Source of the DNA: Enoplolaimus lenunculus
Lineage: Eukaryota; Nematoda; Enoplea; Enoplida; Thoracostomopsidae
Length of the DNA stretch: 64,000 bases
Assembly: GCA_030248215.1 (NCBI GenBank)
Contig: JASANG010000916.1
Location: 124,001-188,000, forward strand
Direction of reading: 5' to 3'
In this document: positions 1-12,087 of the stretch, piece after piece
Layout: every line of letters starts with the position of its first letter
Position numbering within the stretch: the first letter of the stretch is position 1
Notes under the pieces: generated by a model
Told to the model about the DNA's origin: nothing
The model's database searches: none
What the model saw: only the letters and a program-made list of their open reading frames with translations
Made by a program: the position numbers and the translations under genes

Positions 1-57
1 TAATTTTTAAGCTATGAAAATCGTTCAAATAGAAAACTAAAGTAACGATTTGTTGAT

Positions 58-186
58 GTTACATGATTGGCTCGATAGGAACGTTGAAGGACAAGCTAAA
101 GTTACATGATTGGCTCGATAGGAACGTCGAAGGACAAGCAAAATTTACATGATTGGCTCGATAGGAACGTCCAAGGACAAGCAAAT
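58..186 (+). repeat. Tandem repeat, 3 x 43 bp
   Basis: Three near-identical 43-bp units, each starting (G/T)TTACATGATTGGCTCGATA. They differ at a few positions only. Not coding. Confidence 0.9.
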
Positions 187-304
187 CTAGTAACCGAAAG
201 TTCAAAAATTGTTCAAAAACTTTAAAGTCAAATGTGAGATTCATTCAAAAACAAATTCTACTGTAAAGTTACAGGAAAGGCTCAAATATTCACAATTTAA
301 AGCA

Positions 305-376
305 ACGGCGAACATATATATTATATTATATATATATTTATATTATATGTATATTATATATATAATATATATAATG
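305..376 (+). repeat. AT-rich microsatellite
   Basis: Imperfect (AT)n and ATATTAT units just beyond exon e. Confidence 0.85.
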
Positions 377-411
377 ATTCAAATTTTAAAATATCAACAC
401 TTGAAGCTTAC

Positions 412-491
412 GTTGGCATTGAATCTTGACTGCTACTGGACGATGACGTCATCGATGAACATTTGCCATTTATCATGCTCGATATAGGATT
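412..491 (-). CDS. Exon e: short Ser-rich exon, possibly the last
   Basis: Acceptor TTTATTTTTCAG|AATCC at 491 with a strong pyrimidine tract. Phase 0, as exon d demands, is the only frame that stays open. The peptide is NPISSMINGKCSSMTSSSSS followed by QDSMP. The end is ambiguous: the bases ACGTAAGC can be read as a Thr codon plus stop TAA, or as a donor AC|GTAAGC leaving phase 2. I favour the donor, because the same GTAAGC is used at exon d and I see no AATAAA just downstream. The gene then runs out of the window at base 1. Confidence 0.55.
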
Positions 492-536
492 CTGAAAAAT
501 AAACATTTAGTCATTAACCCCTTTTGCGCCTGACAT

Positions 537-905
537 TGTTCGGGTCTGTTCGGTTATCCCCAAGCCGGAGTTTGCCCAAAAATTGTTGCATATTTCAGCT
601 TTTCATGAGCTTTCCTGAACATTCCAAGCTCAATTTTGAATGTTTAAAAAATTCGATTTTATAAGGTCCCGAGGTCCACTAGAACCTACAAAAATTGTCA
701 AAACGTTAGACAAATTATATACTATTCGACACATCTTACGGAGCTGAGTTGAATGATGTACCTTGGGACGTTAAAAAATCGAATTTTATAAAAATTAAAA
801 TTTGAGCATGAAATGACAAATGGGGCTGATAAGAATCATAAATATGAAAAAAAATTGTAAAAAAGAACCATTTCTTGGTAAACGCCGGCTGAAGATATAA
901 ACTTA
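537..905 (+). mobile_element. Family L long foldback, copy 1
   Basis: Left arm CCGGAGTTTGCCCAAAAATT, TTTCAGCTTTTCATGAGC; right arm TTGGTAAACGCCGGCTGAAG. The arms are complementary across about 370 bp. Confidence 0.7.
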
Positions 906-1312
906 AAAACTGTTTTATTCGCTTAAACTTCCGTTTAAACATCAACTTCACACTGTCATAGTGATGTGTAAACAAAAGACGGCCGGGCAAACTCAGCAAC
1001 TGGACGTTTAGCGATTAGACAGAAATAGTTTAAAACACTTCGAAATCAAGGGCGAGTCTATGGGGTATTCAGGAACCGGAGCTGCATCCCATATCGGAGC
1101 AACACGAACTTAAAAATTTGCATCGCGATTATGTCAAAATTGCGTTTGGCTTCTTGTTCGCTTCGCTCGCAAGTTATTTTTCCGTCAATGTTTTATGATT
1201 CAAAAACTTGTACTGAAATTTGAGCAACCCACAGGAATATAGATCTCGTAACATCTCTTCCCAGCTCAGCACACCAGTTTGCTAAAGCCTTTGTCTCACG
1301 TTTACACTCTTC

Positions 1313-1515
1313 GGCCCACGTAAAGATCAGGGCCGGAACGTTTTTCTGTGGGACTAGAATAGAGTACGCTTGAGCTTTAGACTATTTTTTGCTTGGTTTA
1401 GGTTTAGGCTTATGCTTATGCTTAGGAATAAACTCATTTTTACGCGTAGGCGGCTTAGGCTTAAGTTTAGTAATATATTTGTAATACTGCTGGGTCCATG
1501 TTTTCTACATTGGCC
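1313..1515 (+). mobile_element. Family A MITE, copy 1
   Basis: Left end GGCCCACGTAAAGATCAGGG, right end CTACATTGGCC. Perfect 8-bp target duplication CACTCTTC on both sides. The interior has degenerate TTAGGC-type hexamers. Confidence 0.88.
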
Positions 1516-1667
1516 CACTCTTCCAAAACGTCGAGCGCCAATTTATTCGGAAAATTACCAAATGTTAAACTGGTTCCACCGTTTAACAGTTTGCCTGTAT
1601 CGGTCGAAATTGTCATTGATCGGAGTGTAGCATAGGGAGTGCGGGGTAATGCATCGGTAACCTCGGA

Positions 1668-1703
1668 TGTAACCCCCGCCTAGAAATCCAGGATCCGCCA
1701 CTG
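1668..1703 (-). mobile_element. Solo family F terminus
   Basis: TAGAAATCCAGGATCCGCCA followed by CTG; a single hAT-type end with no partner found nearby. Confidence 0.45.
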
Positions 1704-3477
1704 TTCGAAATTTTAATGAAAACCCTTTTTTCGCTATTTTTAGACCAGCGGCTCCACGCGGTATCTTCCATGTTCTCCTTGAACAAAAATTTCCGCGCAT
1801 GTGACGGGCCGAACCTTTTAGAGTAACTGCTAGCTTAATATTAAAATATTAAAGGAAATATGTGAAATTTGCCAAAAAAATAGTTAAACTACTACAGCCA
1901 TCTTAATTATTAATCGACCTACCACATTTTTGGACATCGCGATTTCGCTTCAAAGATATTCCCAAATTCGAACGATGACAAAAAAGACACAGTTTAAGGA
2001 AAATGAAAAATAATTCTTAAAATTTACTCAATTCGCATATCACAAATGTTCGTCTTAAATTAAGAGCGAAAAAGATTTTTTCGCTAAAATTAACGAAATG
2101 TGACCGATATAACGTCGCGTATCCACTTACTTGAGACCTATTGAGAAAAAAACTTAATCAAAAACGAATTTGAGTTAACAATTTCGACTTGGACACAAGA
2201 GGCACAGACAAATGGTGACCACGGCGCCTTCCAAATTTTCAAAACAAAAAGTTCATCTGGGTGTCAATGGCTTCGCTACCGAAGTTTCTTTTGATTTTAC
2301 TGGAGTTAACACGCCTCGTTAAGGATCAGCCCTCCTGTTGGATCAACTTTTCTAGAAAACTTGGGGTAATTTATTTACTGTCATCCTATCGACGCACTGA
2401 TGGTGGTCCACACTGAGATGTGACACGCCGCCTGGCATTTAAAACTCCGAGTCAACAGATTTGAAAAAAGAAAAATTTTAAACTTTTACAAATTTTTGTG
2501 AAATTTATAACAAAATGGTATGCAGCGATACCAAATTTGCGACACTTTTAAATGGAAAATGAAAAATTTAATCTCAAACTTTTAATTATTAGGTGCATGT
2601 CGCATCATAAACAGCTATTTGCCTCAGTTAACAGCTGTGTCAACTGAAACGCCAATAATTTTCGGAAAATAACAACAATAAACGAAATGAAAATAAGACT
2701 GTATATACGATTGGCCAGCTGGAGGACCAATGAGACTGACAAAGGCTTCGTGCAGCAATTCGATTGGTTAAAATGTCCGAACCAATTATAGCTTGGTAGC
2801 CGTGCCACTAGAATAAAAGGAGAAACCCAAGACAAAACTTAATACAACTTAAACTTTATTCCCACACCCTAACGAATTAGGCTTTGGCTGGTCCGAGATG
2901 GTCATGTGGGCCCCGGGTCTCCCACCACCTTAATCCAATTCGGCCAATCAGACAATGATGCTGATGTACGTTTTTGAATGATTACTTCGCAGCAGTTTGG
3001 GCTAGTCCAATGCGTATTTCCGTTTTGGTTTAGCCTAATTAGGAATTGCTCTAAACTATGACTTGGGCTACAACTATATAAACCAGCCACAAACACAACT
3101 GTTATGGTTATGATCAAAATTGAAGTAATAGTAAAAAAATATCACAAATTACATATCGTGGACGTTCTAGACTTATTTGAATCAAAATTAAAACTAAAAA
3201 CTAACGTACTTTCTCATTATTTGTGCGCAGTTTTGGTGATTTCACACAAAAGTGACTGCAAAATATTTTCAGTTGAAAAAACTCGCAATATTTCGCAATT
3301 GACCTGACTGTTTACCCAAACCCTTCAACGTTTATTTGTAAACAAAACAGCCAATTTCCTTAAAATTTAAACATTATTTGTTTATTTAAAATCGAAAGTT
3401 CAAACAATTTTAATTTTAATATTTAGTGTCTTTATAAAAACTCCAAATTCATATTTACCTGTATTTCAATGCTGGGC

Positions 3478-3705
3478 TCGTATTCTGACAAAGTGTGCAG
3501 CACTTTTATTACCAGTTGGTGATAGGTCTTGGAAATTTCGGAATTAGCCAACGCTGAGGCTCAAAATTTAGAACATTTTTCGCATATGATATGCTCTACT
3601 CCTGTACCAATTTTGAGTTCAACAACTGCAATAGTTGTGTGAGTTTCAAAATCTATTACTAACTGATGATAGTTTCTATACACATTTGAGAACATGGTCT
3701 CCAAA
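3478..3705 (+). mobile_element. Family M palindromic MITE, copy
   Basis: TCGTATTCTGACAAAGTGTG and ACCAGTTGGTGATAGG on the left; AACTGATGATAGTTTCTATA and CACATTTGAGAACATGG on the right. Confidence 0.65.
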
Positions 3706-3781
3706 CACAGTGCGCTACGACCTTCGAAAAATTGCTTCAAAATTATAGAAAATTTTTCATGCCGACCATGAATTTTCGGCC

Positions 3782-3955
3782 GATCTACTCGATCAACCGT
3801 TTCTCCAACGCAGTCCCTACGGGGGGCATTGGGAGGGCGTGCCGCCCAAATAGACTCGGTCTTAAAGTAAACAATCTTAAATTGCAATTGTAGGGGGCCA
3901 TAAAACTATGCAGTACCCCTAATATAATTCTCTGTGGACGCCCCTGCCTTTCATA
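3782..3955 (+). mobile_element. Family H hAT-like MITE, copy
   Basis: Shares TTAAATTGCAATTGTAGGGG and ATTCTCTGTGGACGCCCCTG with the copy at 20053. Confidence 0.7.
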
Positions 3956-4121
3956 TATTAAGATTTTCGATTTCATTTGAGATCTGATTCAGCATAAGAC
4001 TTTTTGTGAGTTGGTAACACAAAAGGCCTTAAATTTGATAGAATGTAAATGTGACCATCTTTCTAAAATCCTGGCTTCGCCCCTGAATCCTGGTTCTTTT
4101 TCTCGATATCTCCCTGCTTAC

Positions 4122-4322
4122 CGAACTTTGTAGCGGCTCTGAGCCAGTATCTACGGTACGTTCCGTAAAATCGGAGCTATTCACGCATGCACCAGCACTC
4201 CCAGAAGCGGATCTTATTCTTTGAGAATTAGCACGGCGGTAGCATTTTGACTGCCAACCGGATACGACGCGGCTTTCGCTTTGAAGTCCTGATGGACGGT
4301 TTGTAACGGAACCGGAACTCGT
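4122..4322 (-). CDS. Exon d: short Ser/Arg-rich exon
   Basis: A 201-bp exon found by splice-site reading. The acceptor is AATGTTTATAG|ACGAGT at 4322 and the donor is AGTTCG|GTAAGC at 4122, with phase 0 at both ends. All 67 codons are open in the frame set by exon c, starting TSSGSVTNRPSGLQSES and ending TGSEPLQSS. It has the same Ser/Arg/Gly bias as its neighbours. Base composition is visibly more GC-rich than the flanking intron, which also supports an exon. The intron to exon c is about 1.4 kb and contains a foldback element of family L, a hAT-like MITE (family F) and part of a family M copy. Confidence 0.7.
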
Positions 4323-4590
4323 CTATAAACATTATCAAATATCTACAAAAATGTTTTGAATTTGAAATTGCGGAATTTGACTACAATCTCGAAATCAGAT
4401 TTTTAAATGAATTCAACTTGCAGAGACAGTTAAACACAAAAGAAAAATTATTGCTTTAGCATGAACAGCAAATAAATGTAACGATCCCATAAGAAGCGTG
4501 TTATTCCCAACACTTTCTCAAATGTTTAGGGTGTCCATGAGAATGTTGGCAACAAACTAAACAAATCCATAGTACACCATTATCACAATC

Positions 4591-4840
4591 ACAGGCGGAT
4601 CCAAAAATTTCTGACGGCGGGGCGCTAGCAAATGTTATGAAACGCAAAAATTGCAAGGTAGGGAGGGGCGTTTTCATTTTATCACAAAAAAATTCTGCGA
4701 GAAAAATTGTTTTTACCACAAAATATTGTGAGGGGAAAAATTGTAAGGTAAGGACCTTACCATTTTAACAAAAATTATTCTGAAGGAGGAAGCGTACGAT
4801 TCCCACCCCCCACACCCCACCCTCTCTGGATCCGCTAGTG
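4591..4840 (+). mobile_element. Family F hAT-like MITE, copy 1
   Basis: Ends CAGGCGGATCCAAAAATTTC and CTCTGGATCCGCTAGTG. ATCACAATC occurs directly outside both ends, an 8- to 9-bp target duplication. The CAGNGGCGGATCCAG-like terminus is typical of hAT MITEs. The interior has AAAATTGTAAGGTAAGGACC. Confidence 0.85.
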
Positions 4841-5067
4841 ATCACAATCGCCCATTAGTATCAAAGATCTATAGAACCTATTATCAGGAAGTAACCAGAT
4901 TTCTGCTTCGGTTTGGGATAAAAATAAGTGTCCGTTATCGTTATAGAATTTCCAGGAATTCTGTTAATATTTATGCGCATATTTGCTGTCGGATCGCTTT
5001 ATAAGCGCTCTGAATTAACATAATTACTGCTACAATTAGATTTTGAACTATTAAAATCGTACAGATT

Positions 5068-5400
5068 AGGGGTCTTTTCCTTTATCCTCGTCAACCCGCG
5101 TTTGGCCAAAAATGGTTCGATTTTCAAAATTTTTGCACATTTTCAGGTTCTAATGACCTTCCCTTATCATTTCACACCTAAATTTGAATTTTTGAAAAAT
5201 TTGATTTTTAAGGTTCCAAGGTACCCTGGAATACAAAAACAACTTTAATCAGAAAGTTAAAAAATCCAATTTTTCTAAAAATTCAAATTTAATCACGGAA
5301 TGATCAGAGAAGGTCATGACAAGCTCAAATATACAAAAAATTTTAAATCCGACTATTTTTGGGTAAACGCGGGCTGGGGGAATAACGGAGTAGAAGTCAA
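5068..5400 (+). mobile_element. Family L long foldback, copy 2
   Basis: Left arm CCCGCGTTTGGCCAAAAATG and right arm TTTTGGGTAAACGCGGGCTG. Lies in the intron between exons c and d. Confidence 0.8.
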
Positions 5401-5574
5401 ATTTGTGTATATTCGCTATTTTTATTTTAGAAAACCCGGCGAATATTTGTATAATTCAATAAGTATGGTAGCGAAATAAAACGTTTTTTAAACTTTTATT
5501 CTTTAATATCTTCCGTTTCTGTGATTTTTACTATCTATTTATATGCCCTGCGTATCACAAGCTGGAAATAGCTA

Positions 5575-5690
5575 TTCGATATTTCCGACTTTTGTGCCAA
5601 TTTTGAGATACACAATTGTAGGAGTTCGTCTCAGTTTGAAAACCTATCGCTCACTGTTCACAGATGCAATACGCATTTGAGAAAATCGGC
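5575..5690 (+). mobile_element. Family M, degenerate copy
   Basis: TTTTGTGCCAATTTTGAGAT and AAACCTATCGCTCACTG, then ATACGCATTTGAGAAAAT; ends just before exon c. Confidence 0.45.
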
Positions 5691-5717
5691 CCAGATCAAT
5701 ATTGTATCAAAACTTAC

Positions 5718-6878
5718 CATTCGTTGAGGATTTTTCTTATACCCCGGCGTTGGAATATCATCTACTTTTATTTCTTCTCTAGATGTATTATCGAGGTGTT
5801 CTTTTTCATTTGAATTGCCTGAATTTTCATTTTCCACTGTAGGAATTGAAGTTTCCAGTTTGCCGGGCGATAATTCTTGTTCGGTCGAACTAAACGCAAG
5901 TGAAATATTACACCGTTGACGCGACTGATTCCAATTGAGTTCAACTGAGTCTTCCAGATGCAAAGGAGACAGCATCGCTCGACTGTAGCTCTCACTGTCG
6001 TCGTATAACGCGTTGTTCACCAACGTTCCAAGTGGAGTTGAACCGGGCGCAGTATCAGTTGTCAGCTTCGAATTCCCATCAGTAAATTGGTCACATTTTG
6101 GCGGTGCAGTTTCACTTGATGATGTGGATACGTTTGATGGTTGCAATGGCGTTTCCGCTAGTTGATTAACTTCGATTATTTCTTGGTACAAACTTTCAGT
6201 GCGATCTGAGCTTAAGTGTGTTGATTTGCTGTCAACTGATGAATCGGATTGATAGCTAGTCGTATTTTCAGCTATCCCAGTTTTGTGGTCGGACGATAAC
6301 CCAGATATGAATTCATGCTGTTGCCTAGATTCATTTCCGGATTTTGTTTGTAGTCCAGATTGGTATCCGGATTCCAATGACGAGTTTGTATCCGCCTGTT
6401 CTCTGCCAGAAGTAGCTGACTCATCGAAAATGCTTGATTTAGCTGGCTCAGCACAAATCTCGGGTTTCGCTGCCTCAGCGGCATGAATCCCAGATTTGAC
6501 TGACTCAGCGGTACAAATTTCGGATGTTGCCAACGCAGCGGCGGAAATTCCAGATTTGGGTGCTTCGGCACAAATCCCTAATTTCGCTGACTCAGTAGCG
6601 TAAATCGCTGATTTAGCTGACTCAGCAGCGTAAATTTCAGGTTTAGCTGAGCTCAACCTGGAATTCGACTGAAGTGAGGTCGACGACGCTGATGAAGGTG
6701 GATTAGAAGTTTCAGTGAATCCAGAACTCATTGAGCCGGTTGAAATCGTCGATGGGGCACGATATGAGCAAATCGGTTGAAATGCAGTTGAGTTCAACGG
6801 GAGCGGACAGTTGTTCGCAGTTGCGTTCAATTGAACGTTTCGATGCTTTTCAATCGAATTCGATCCGTGTTTGAGTTT
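5718..6878 (-). CDS. Exon c: Ser-rich exon with Ala/Glu repeat
   Basis: A 1,161-bp (387-codon) exon in phase 0 on both sides. The acceptor is CAACATTTATAG|AAACTC at 6878 and the donor is CGAATG|GTAAGT at 5718. The frame continues exon b after a 292-bp intron and starts KLKHGSNSIEKHRNVQ. An imprecise 11- to 13-residue repeat of the form ESAKS-I-A lies near model residues 987-1062 (bases 6430-6655), with roughly eight units. The rest is Ser/Thr/Glu-rich, and the exon ends PGYKKNPQRM. No domain is recognised. Composition and codon use match exon b, so I take both as one gene. Confidence 0.83.
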
Positions 6879-7170
6879 CTATAAATGTTGAAAAGTTAAA
6901 ATTTATGCTGAATAATATAAGTAACTTTGTCAAAGAAAATGTTGCAATATCTTACTCTATATTACCTACCAACCTGTACAAATTTAGTCAGCAAACCAAT
7001 GGCGTTAGCAAACACTGCTGCGAATCTGCCTTAAAATTTCAGTGATTGTTCTAAACTAGAAGTTGAATAAGTTGCTCAACTTGGCTTCAACAGCGACCTG
7101 CTCTCTTTCAAGCTCTTGCTATTAACCTCCACCCCGTTTTCCAAATGACAAAAACGACCATGAATCTTAC

Positions 7171-9670
7171 CGAGGCACCGTTCGCTCCAAACAGACGTTG
7201 AGAAACTGCGCGATGTTTAATTGCGTCCCGTCGTAGTGTTTCAGATTCGTAATCTGGGGAAAAAGGGTCCGTAGAAGCAGCTGGGTCCCTGCTCCCCTGG
7301 CCAGATGGGGGCAGATGCGAAATGGTAGGTGTCGATGTGTTAGAACCACTTAAACTAGATATTGAATCGTTGTTTCTTAAATTAAATAGGTTTTCTTTGA
7401 CCGCTGAATGTTTCGAAATATCGTTGCTACCCGTAAACTCCAATGTACTGTTGATATTTTGAGCTTTAAACTCAGACAAACCGTGCCCCCCTGAAATTCT
7501 AGGGCTCACTAGTCGCTGGTCGAATTTTTGTCCAAATTTACACTGGGGGCCAGTAACATTTGACCCGATCCTTTGTACTGCTTGAAATGCACTGTGGGCA
7601 GAGTTAAACTGAACTTTAGAGTCAAATACCGCTTCGTGATTGGCTGGAGTCGTGGACGGAACCGCGTACGCTGATTGGCGGGCTGACCTAGGGGTCGCAT
7701 CCATATTTGAGTGGGTAGCACCCAACGAAAATCGTGCTGACATATTTTGACTGACAGGGGTCATGTCGGATTTTCGTCGAAACATTACCGGTGGGGTGGA
7801 AACTTTTGACGACGGCGATTTGAAACCAAGCTGAGATTCAGTTGAGCTGAATGAACGATCAACGGAACGGGCTGAAAGGCTAGGGGAGCTACTGGCAGTC
7901 ACAGAGCTCTGGCTTGAGACGGGAATAAATATTCTACGCCGGCAAGGCGATTTGCTTAGCGGTTGGATTTCTTCTTTACCGAGAACAGGAGATAAATTTA
8001 CGTTTTGAAGATGTCCGTTTGAATTCAAAGACGTAGTTGAATTCAACAAATGTCCGTTGGAATTCAACGACGGACCGTGCGATTTCAGGGAAGATACGTT
8101 TGAATTCAACAAAGACCCATTTGAATTCAACAAAGTTCCATTTGAATTCAACAAAGGCCCGTTTGAATTCAACAAAGGCCCGTTTGAATTCAACAAATGC
8201 CCGTTTGAATTCAACAAAGGCCCGTTTGAATTCAACAAAGGCCCGTTTGAATTCAACAAGGAGCTGTTTGAACTCAATGAATGCCCGTTGGAATTCAACT
8301 GAAATCCGTTTGAACATAACGAAACGTCGTTTGAATTTTTTGATGGGCCTTTGCATGGTATGCTTGTGGACGCTGCTTTAGGACAAATGGAGGGCTCACG
8401 AGCATATTCGTCCATCGTACCACTGCCGTTGAACGCCAGCTCAACTCCCGAGTCATGCGTCGGGAGCTTATGACTCGATGATAAGCCCGGTTTCAACTCA
8501 ACAGATGAGTTGCTCAAATCGGTACCCGGCCTCTCTGATTTATTTCGCTCCGGCGTAGAACTATTTGGCTTAAAACTTGTTGAGTTTGGCTTATCGTTAA
8601 CAGAATAGTTCAAACCTAATTTAGAATTGTTCAAAACAGACCCTGTTTCTGTGCGAGTATTTAACAGTTTGCTACTATTAAATTGAGCTGAACTTTTTCT
8701 ACTCGAAGTTTCAAGTTGAAATTTTGGCTCATTTTCGTTCAAATGCTGACTGCTCACAACTTTCGCTAGTCCAGACGTGAGCGGTAGCGCAACGGGTCGT
8801 CCAGATTTTCCAGTCGATCGACGCCGTGCTGCTGCCATAATTACAGGAGGAGCAGGTGGTGTTTGAGGAATTTTTAATGGCAGGTTGCCGCGGTCCGAGT
8901 GAAAAGTTTCGCCGCCGAAATTTGGCTCGAAATCGTTGTCAACATTTGGACTTCGCGGTGAATATGCAAAACTTTCACTGCGGTACGGTATTTCACCGTG
9001 ATGAGGTATTCCGTTTTGTTGACGTCCTTTAGGGGCTGCTTGTTTTTCTTGACGTCCTTTAGGGGATGCTTGTTTTTCTTGACGTCCTTTAGGGGCTGCT
9101 TGTTTTTCTTGACGTCCTTTAGGGGATGCTTGTTTTTCTTGATTTCCTTTACGGACTGCTTGGTTTTGTGGTTTATCGCTTGTAGCTCCAGGTGCGTTCG
9201 GATCAACTGCGTACGAACTATACCGCCGGTAATCTACACTTGTCGACTGGCTCCTCGATATGGCTTGTGTCTCACGATGTTTAACCGCAGTCAAAAATTC
9301 ATTAAATTCATCATCACAATCATCACTGGTTACATAGCTAGTCGAATTTTGAGCGTCGTGCGAGTAGCTATTTCGGGTCACCGCAGCCGACTTGGCTCCA
9401 AAACCAAACGACCGCCGTTTGACGCTCGGAATTTCTGTGTTGGCGACGCGAAATTTTCTACCGGAACCGGATGCGGAACCGAACTGTTCAGTTTCTGAGC
9501 GGAATAATCTCGACGAGCCAACTGAATCGCGCTGGGACGGCGATACGGCGCCAGTAGGATTTAAATTTGGTCGCGTTTGTATTGCCGACTGAGTGCTATC
9601 GATAGAGTCGTGACGTTGTATATAAGTATTGCTGTTGAAATGTTCACCGTTTTGAATACCCCAAAACGAT
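7171..9670 (-). CDS. Exon b: large exon of Ser/Asn-rich disordered protein
   Basis: A 2,500-bp open exon. The acceptor is CTGTTTCAG|ATCG at 9670 and the donor is GCCTCG|GTAAG at 7171. It enters in phase 2 and exits in phase 0, and encodes about model residues 79-912. Composition is dominated by Ser, Asn, Pro, Gln and Lys, with no hydrophobic segment and no recognised fold, so the protein is probably intrinsically disordered and cytoplasmic or nuclear. Visible motifs include basophilic kinase or 14-3-3-like sites (KRRSF, RRRST, FRRKSD, SRSQST). There are two in-frame repeat tracts: KGRQEKQ units near residues 255-297 and NSNGPLL units near 538-633. Open frames on the other strand and in shifted frames here follow from the 21- and 30-bp periodicity. 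Scaffold or cytoskeletal adaptor is a guess only; the family is not recognised. Confidence 0.85.
8010..8295 (-). repeat. In-frame 21-bp tandem repeat in exon b
   Basis: About a dozen 21-bp units encode NSNGPLL and variants. The central units are almost identical (GAATTCAAC core) and the outer units are diverged, the usual picture of slippage from the middle of an array. Because 21 is a multiple of 3, every frame on both strands stays open here, producing spurious ORFs. Confidence 0.9.
9019..9145 (-). repeat. In-frame 30-bp tandem repeat in exon b
   Basis: Four to five units of 30 bp encode KGRQEKQA(A/S)P, with the first unit degenerate (KGNQEKQ). Alternate units differ only at the Ala/Ser codon, which suggests expansion of a two-unit block. 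The high-charge, helix-breaking repeat fits a linker. Confidence 0.9.
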
Positions 9671-9988
9671 CTGAAACAGAATTTAAAACATTTTGTTTTA
9701 AATATTACAGATAACTCCAGTGGCGTATACGTGGGAATGGATAGAGGGGATATGTTTTTACCATACACAAAAGTTTTTCGAGGGAGCGAAAAATCCTTTT
9801 GACTTGTATAATCCGGCGCACTTTATTAGCAGGTCTGTAACACTGCTTTATGCATCCACTACCTCTCTTATGAAAATTAATCTTTGTCAAACTTGAATTT
9901 ATTGATGAATGAGATGTGGGCAGAGTGCGAGTACCAGCTTCTATGAATGCTTGTTAAACGCAACTTATAATCTACACACTGTGATTCC

Positions 9989-10179
9989 CAGTGCCGGAGC
10001 ACGCCAGGATGCCCTCCCAAATTTTCAGAGTTGGGCTCCTTGCGATGAATTTTTCAATTTTAAATACACATCCAAGTTCAATATTAACAGCTATTTTTTG
10101 TTTAAAATTTTGTTAGGGAGGGGGGCTTATTGGGGTGTCCCCCCTTGTTTGGGGTATGGGTGTGGCTACTCCGGCCCTG
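9989..10179 (+). mobile_element. Family B hAT-like MITE, copy 1
   Basis: Ends CAGTGCCGGAGCACGCC and GGCTACTCCGGCCCTG. Flanks GTGATTCC and GTCATTCC (7 of 8) match the 8-bp duplication typical of hAT elements. C-rich and G-rich subterminal tracts. Confidence 0.8.
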
Positions 10180-10436
10180 GTCATTCCTTAAATACTAAAC
10201 GGACAAACAGATGTTGAACTGATTCAATTATTGAACAGACCATAGGCGCATGCGGTTTCAACTTGAATTCCGTAACGTCAACTTAAGTTAGTTCAGTTCA
10301 ATTTTTAAGATGGGACATAAATTTTGGGTATCGACAGAACGCTTGCAGAAAGAGTTTTCGAACCGATCTTAGAATTCTAACAAATATTGAAACGAATTGC
10401 CTATTTTTGAGCAAATTCCATCATGTACTGCAGTAT

Positions 10437-10860
10437 TGTACTGACTCGAATGCAGGCGAATAAGAGGGGTCTGTCTCAATTTGAGTCGTATTCAATAGGA
10501 GTCTGCATCCCTAATTAGTGTCCGTTAGTGAATAGAGTCCATAATTCTTAATTAGAGTCCGTAAAATAGATCAAAGCAGAACAATGTCCTAGAATGCTCA
10601 AATATGTAACAGGCACTGAGACAATCCGCAGAAACTTTAAGAAATCCAGAAAAAATTAAAAGGTATGGCAAATCAACAGCAAAGTTTCTGACCAAATCAA
10701 ATCTACATAAAAGAAACAGTGTATAAAAAGAAGGGTTCTGGGTACAACTCTAACATCGGGTAAATTAAAAATAAATAACAGTCCGTAACCGAATAACAGA
10801 GAGTACGTTCTCGAAAAATAAATATCAGTTCCACCGTCTTGTTTGGCTCGCTCCAGCAAC
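10437..10860 (+). mobile_element. Family C DNA transposon, copy
   Basis: Diverged copy. The GCGAATAAGAGGGGTCTG start and GAGTCC-spaced blocks match 35226 onward, followed by the AACAGTCCGTAACCGAATAA block. The right end is eroded. Confidence 0.7.
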
Positions 10861-11307
10861 TAAATTCTAAAAGCAACCGTTTACACTTAAAAATTGACCA
10901 ATTGCGTCAAAGGAACAATTTTTGTTTTAATTTGGGTTATAACTTCGCCGTTATTGGACCAGAAAACCCACGTCGAGTTTCAGATCAACCAATTGCATCA
11001 CAAAACGTTTATTGAGTCACGGCCTGTGCCATTGGTGGGAGACATCCTCCAACCCCCAAAGATTCGCCAATGACTACAAGACAAGCTAACGCAAAACTGG
11101 TGTTAGCTGTTATTGCCATGTTTACGAATGCAACTCGCGTAATAAAATTTCCAAAAACTTTATGGTGTGAATTATTTTTTTTTTAATTTCAAGTCATAAA
11201 AACGGCATGAAATGCGAAGATAACTGCTGATGTTCGGAAGTGATTTTTGGGGGAAACGAAATGCAATTTCTACCACTTCTGTATATCAATACATAGTTTA
11301 TATATAT

Positions 11308-11309
11308 TT

Positions 11310-11385
<76 letters not shown>
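11308..11385 (+). repeat. (AT)n microsatellite
   Basis: Almost perfect AT dinucleotide run of nearly 80 bp. Confidence 0.95.
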
Positions 11386-11386
<1 letters not shown>

Positions 11387-12087
11387 CATGGGCTATGGGC
11401 ACGGTTGAGTTGGACAAGGGCATGCATTGGTTTTTTCGTTTGGGTTCCGTGATTTATACAAACAGGCAGATCGACTATTAACATTTCACACTTGCAGCTG
11501 CAGTAGCTAATTTAGAAATTGCTTTTACTCGACCGCAACTAGCACAACCCCACCCAATTATTCCACTACGGCGTTGATGATGCTGGGTATATATCTGTAA
11601 ATCTTCGACGTATATTCGAAATGAGTTTGATTTTTATCGCAGAATGTTAAATTTTGCGTCGCTCGTTTACAGCGTTAAATTTCACATCCTAAAATTGGCC
11701 AAATAATAACAGTTTTTATTACGTAACGCATACGGGAGCGCCCCTGCTACTGTGTGGTGTTAGTGAAGAGGTGACAATTGATTTCACATTTTTATGTTTG
11801 ATAAATTTTACGCGTAAGTTTTTGACTTTTTAAATATTAATTACAAAAATTTAGAAAACAAATGATTTCAATTGAAATTAGGATTAATTTAAAATCCTGT
11901 ACAGGTATATAAGAGGGGGTCGGGTGGAGGTGATGATGGGCGTTGGTGAAGAATCCTTCATTAGTCACATGTTGCTGGAAAAGTTGCAATGCGAATGATT
12001 CCGTCTAAAGCCGACAACGCAATGGGTTTTCAAGTCAAATAGCGCTGAATAATATATAGCTAAGATACACCATGAGTTAACAAAAAT

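Larger units (their letters stand above)
492..4121. other. Intron between exons d and e
   Basis: A 3.6-kb intron. It holds family L (537-905), family A (1313-1515), a one-ended hAT-like end (1668-1703), family M (3478-3705) and family H (3782-3955). In 1704-3477 I see no gene or repeat I can support; the minus-strand open frame at 2605-2835 encodes a hydrophobic peptide without supporting splice context. Confidence 0.5.

Noticed and set aside
8037-8381. Plus-strand and shifted-frame ORFs over exon b
   Set aside because: Shadows of the 21-bp coding repeat on the minus strand.
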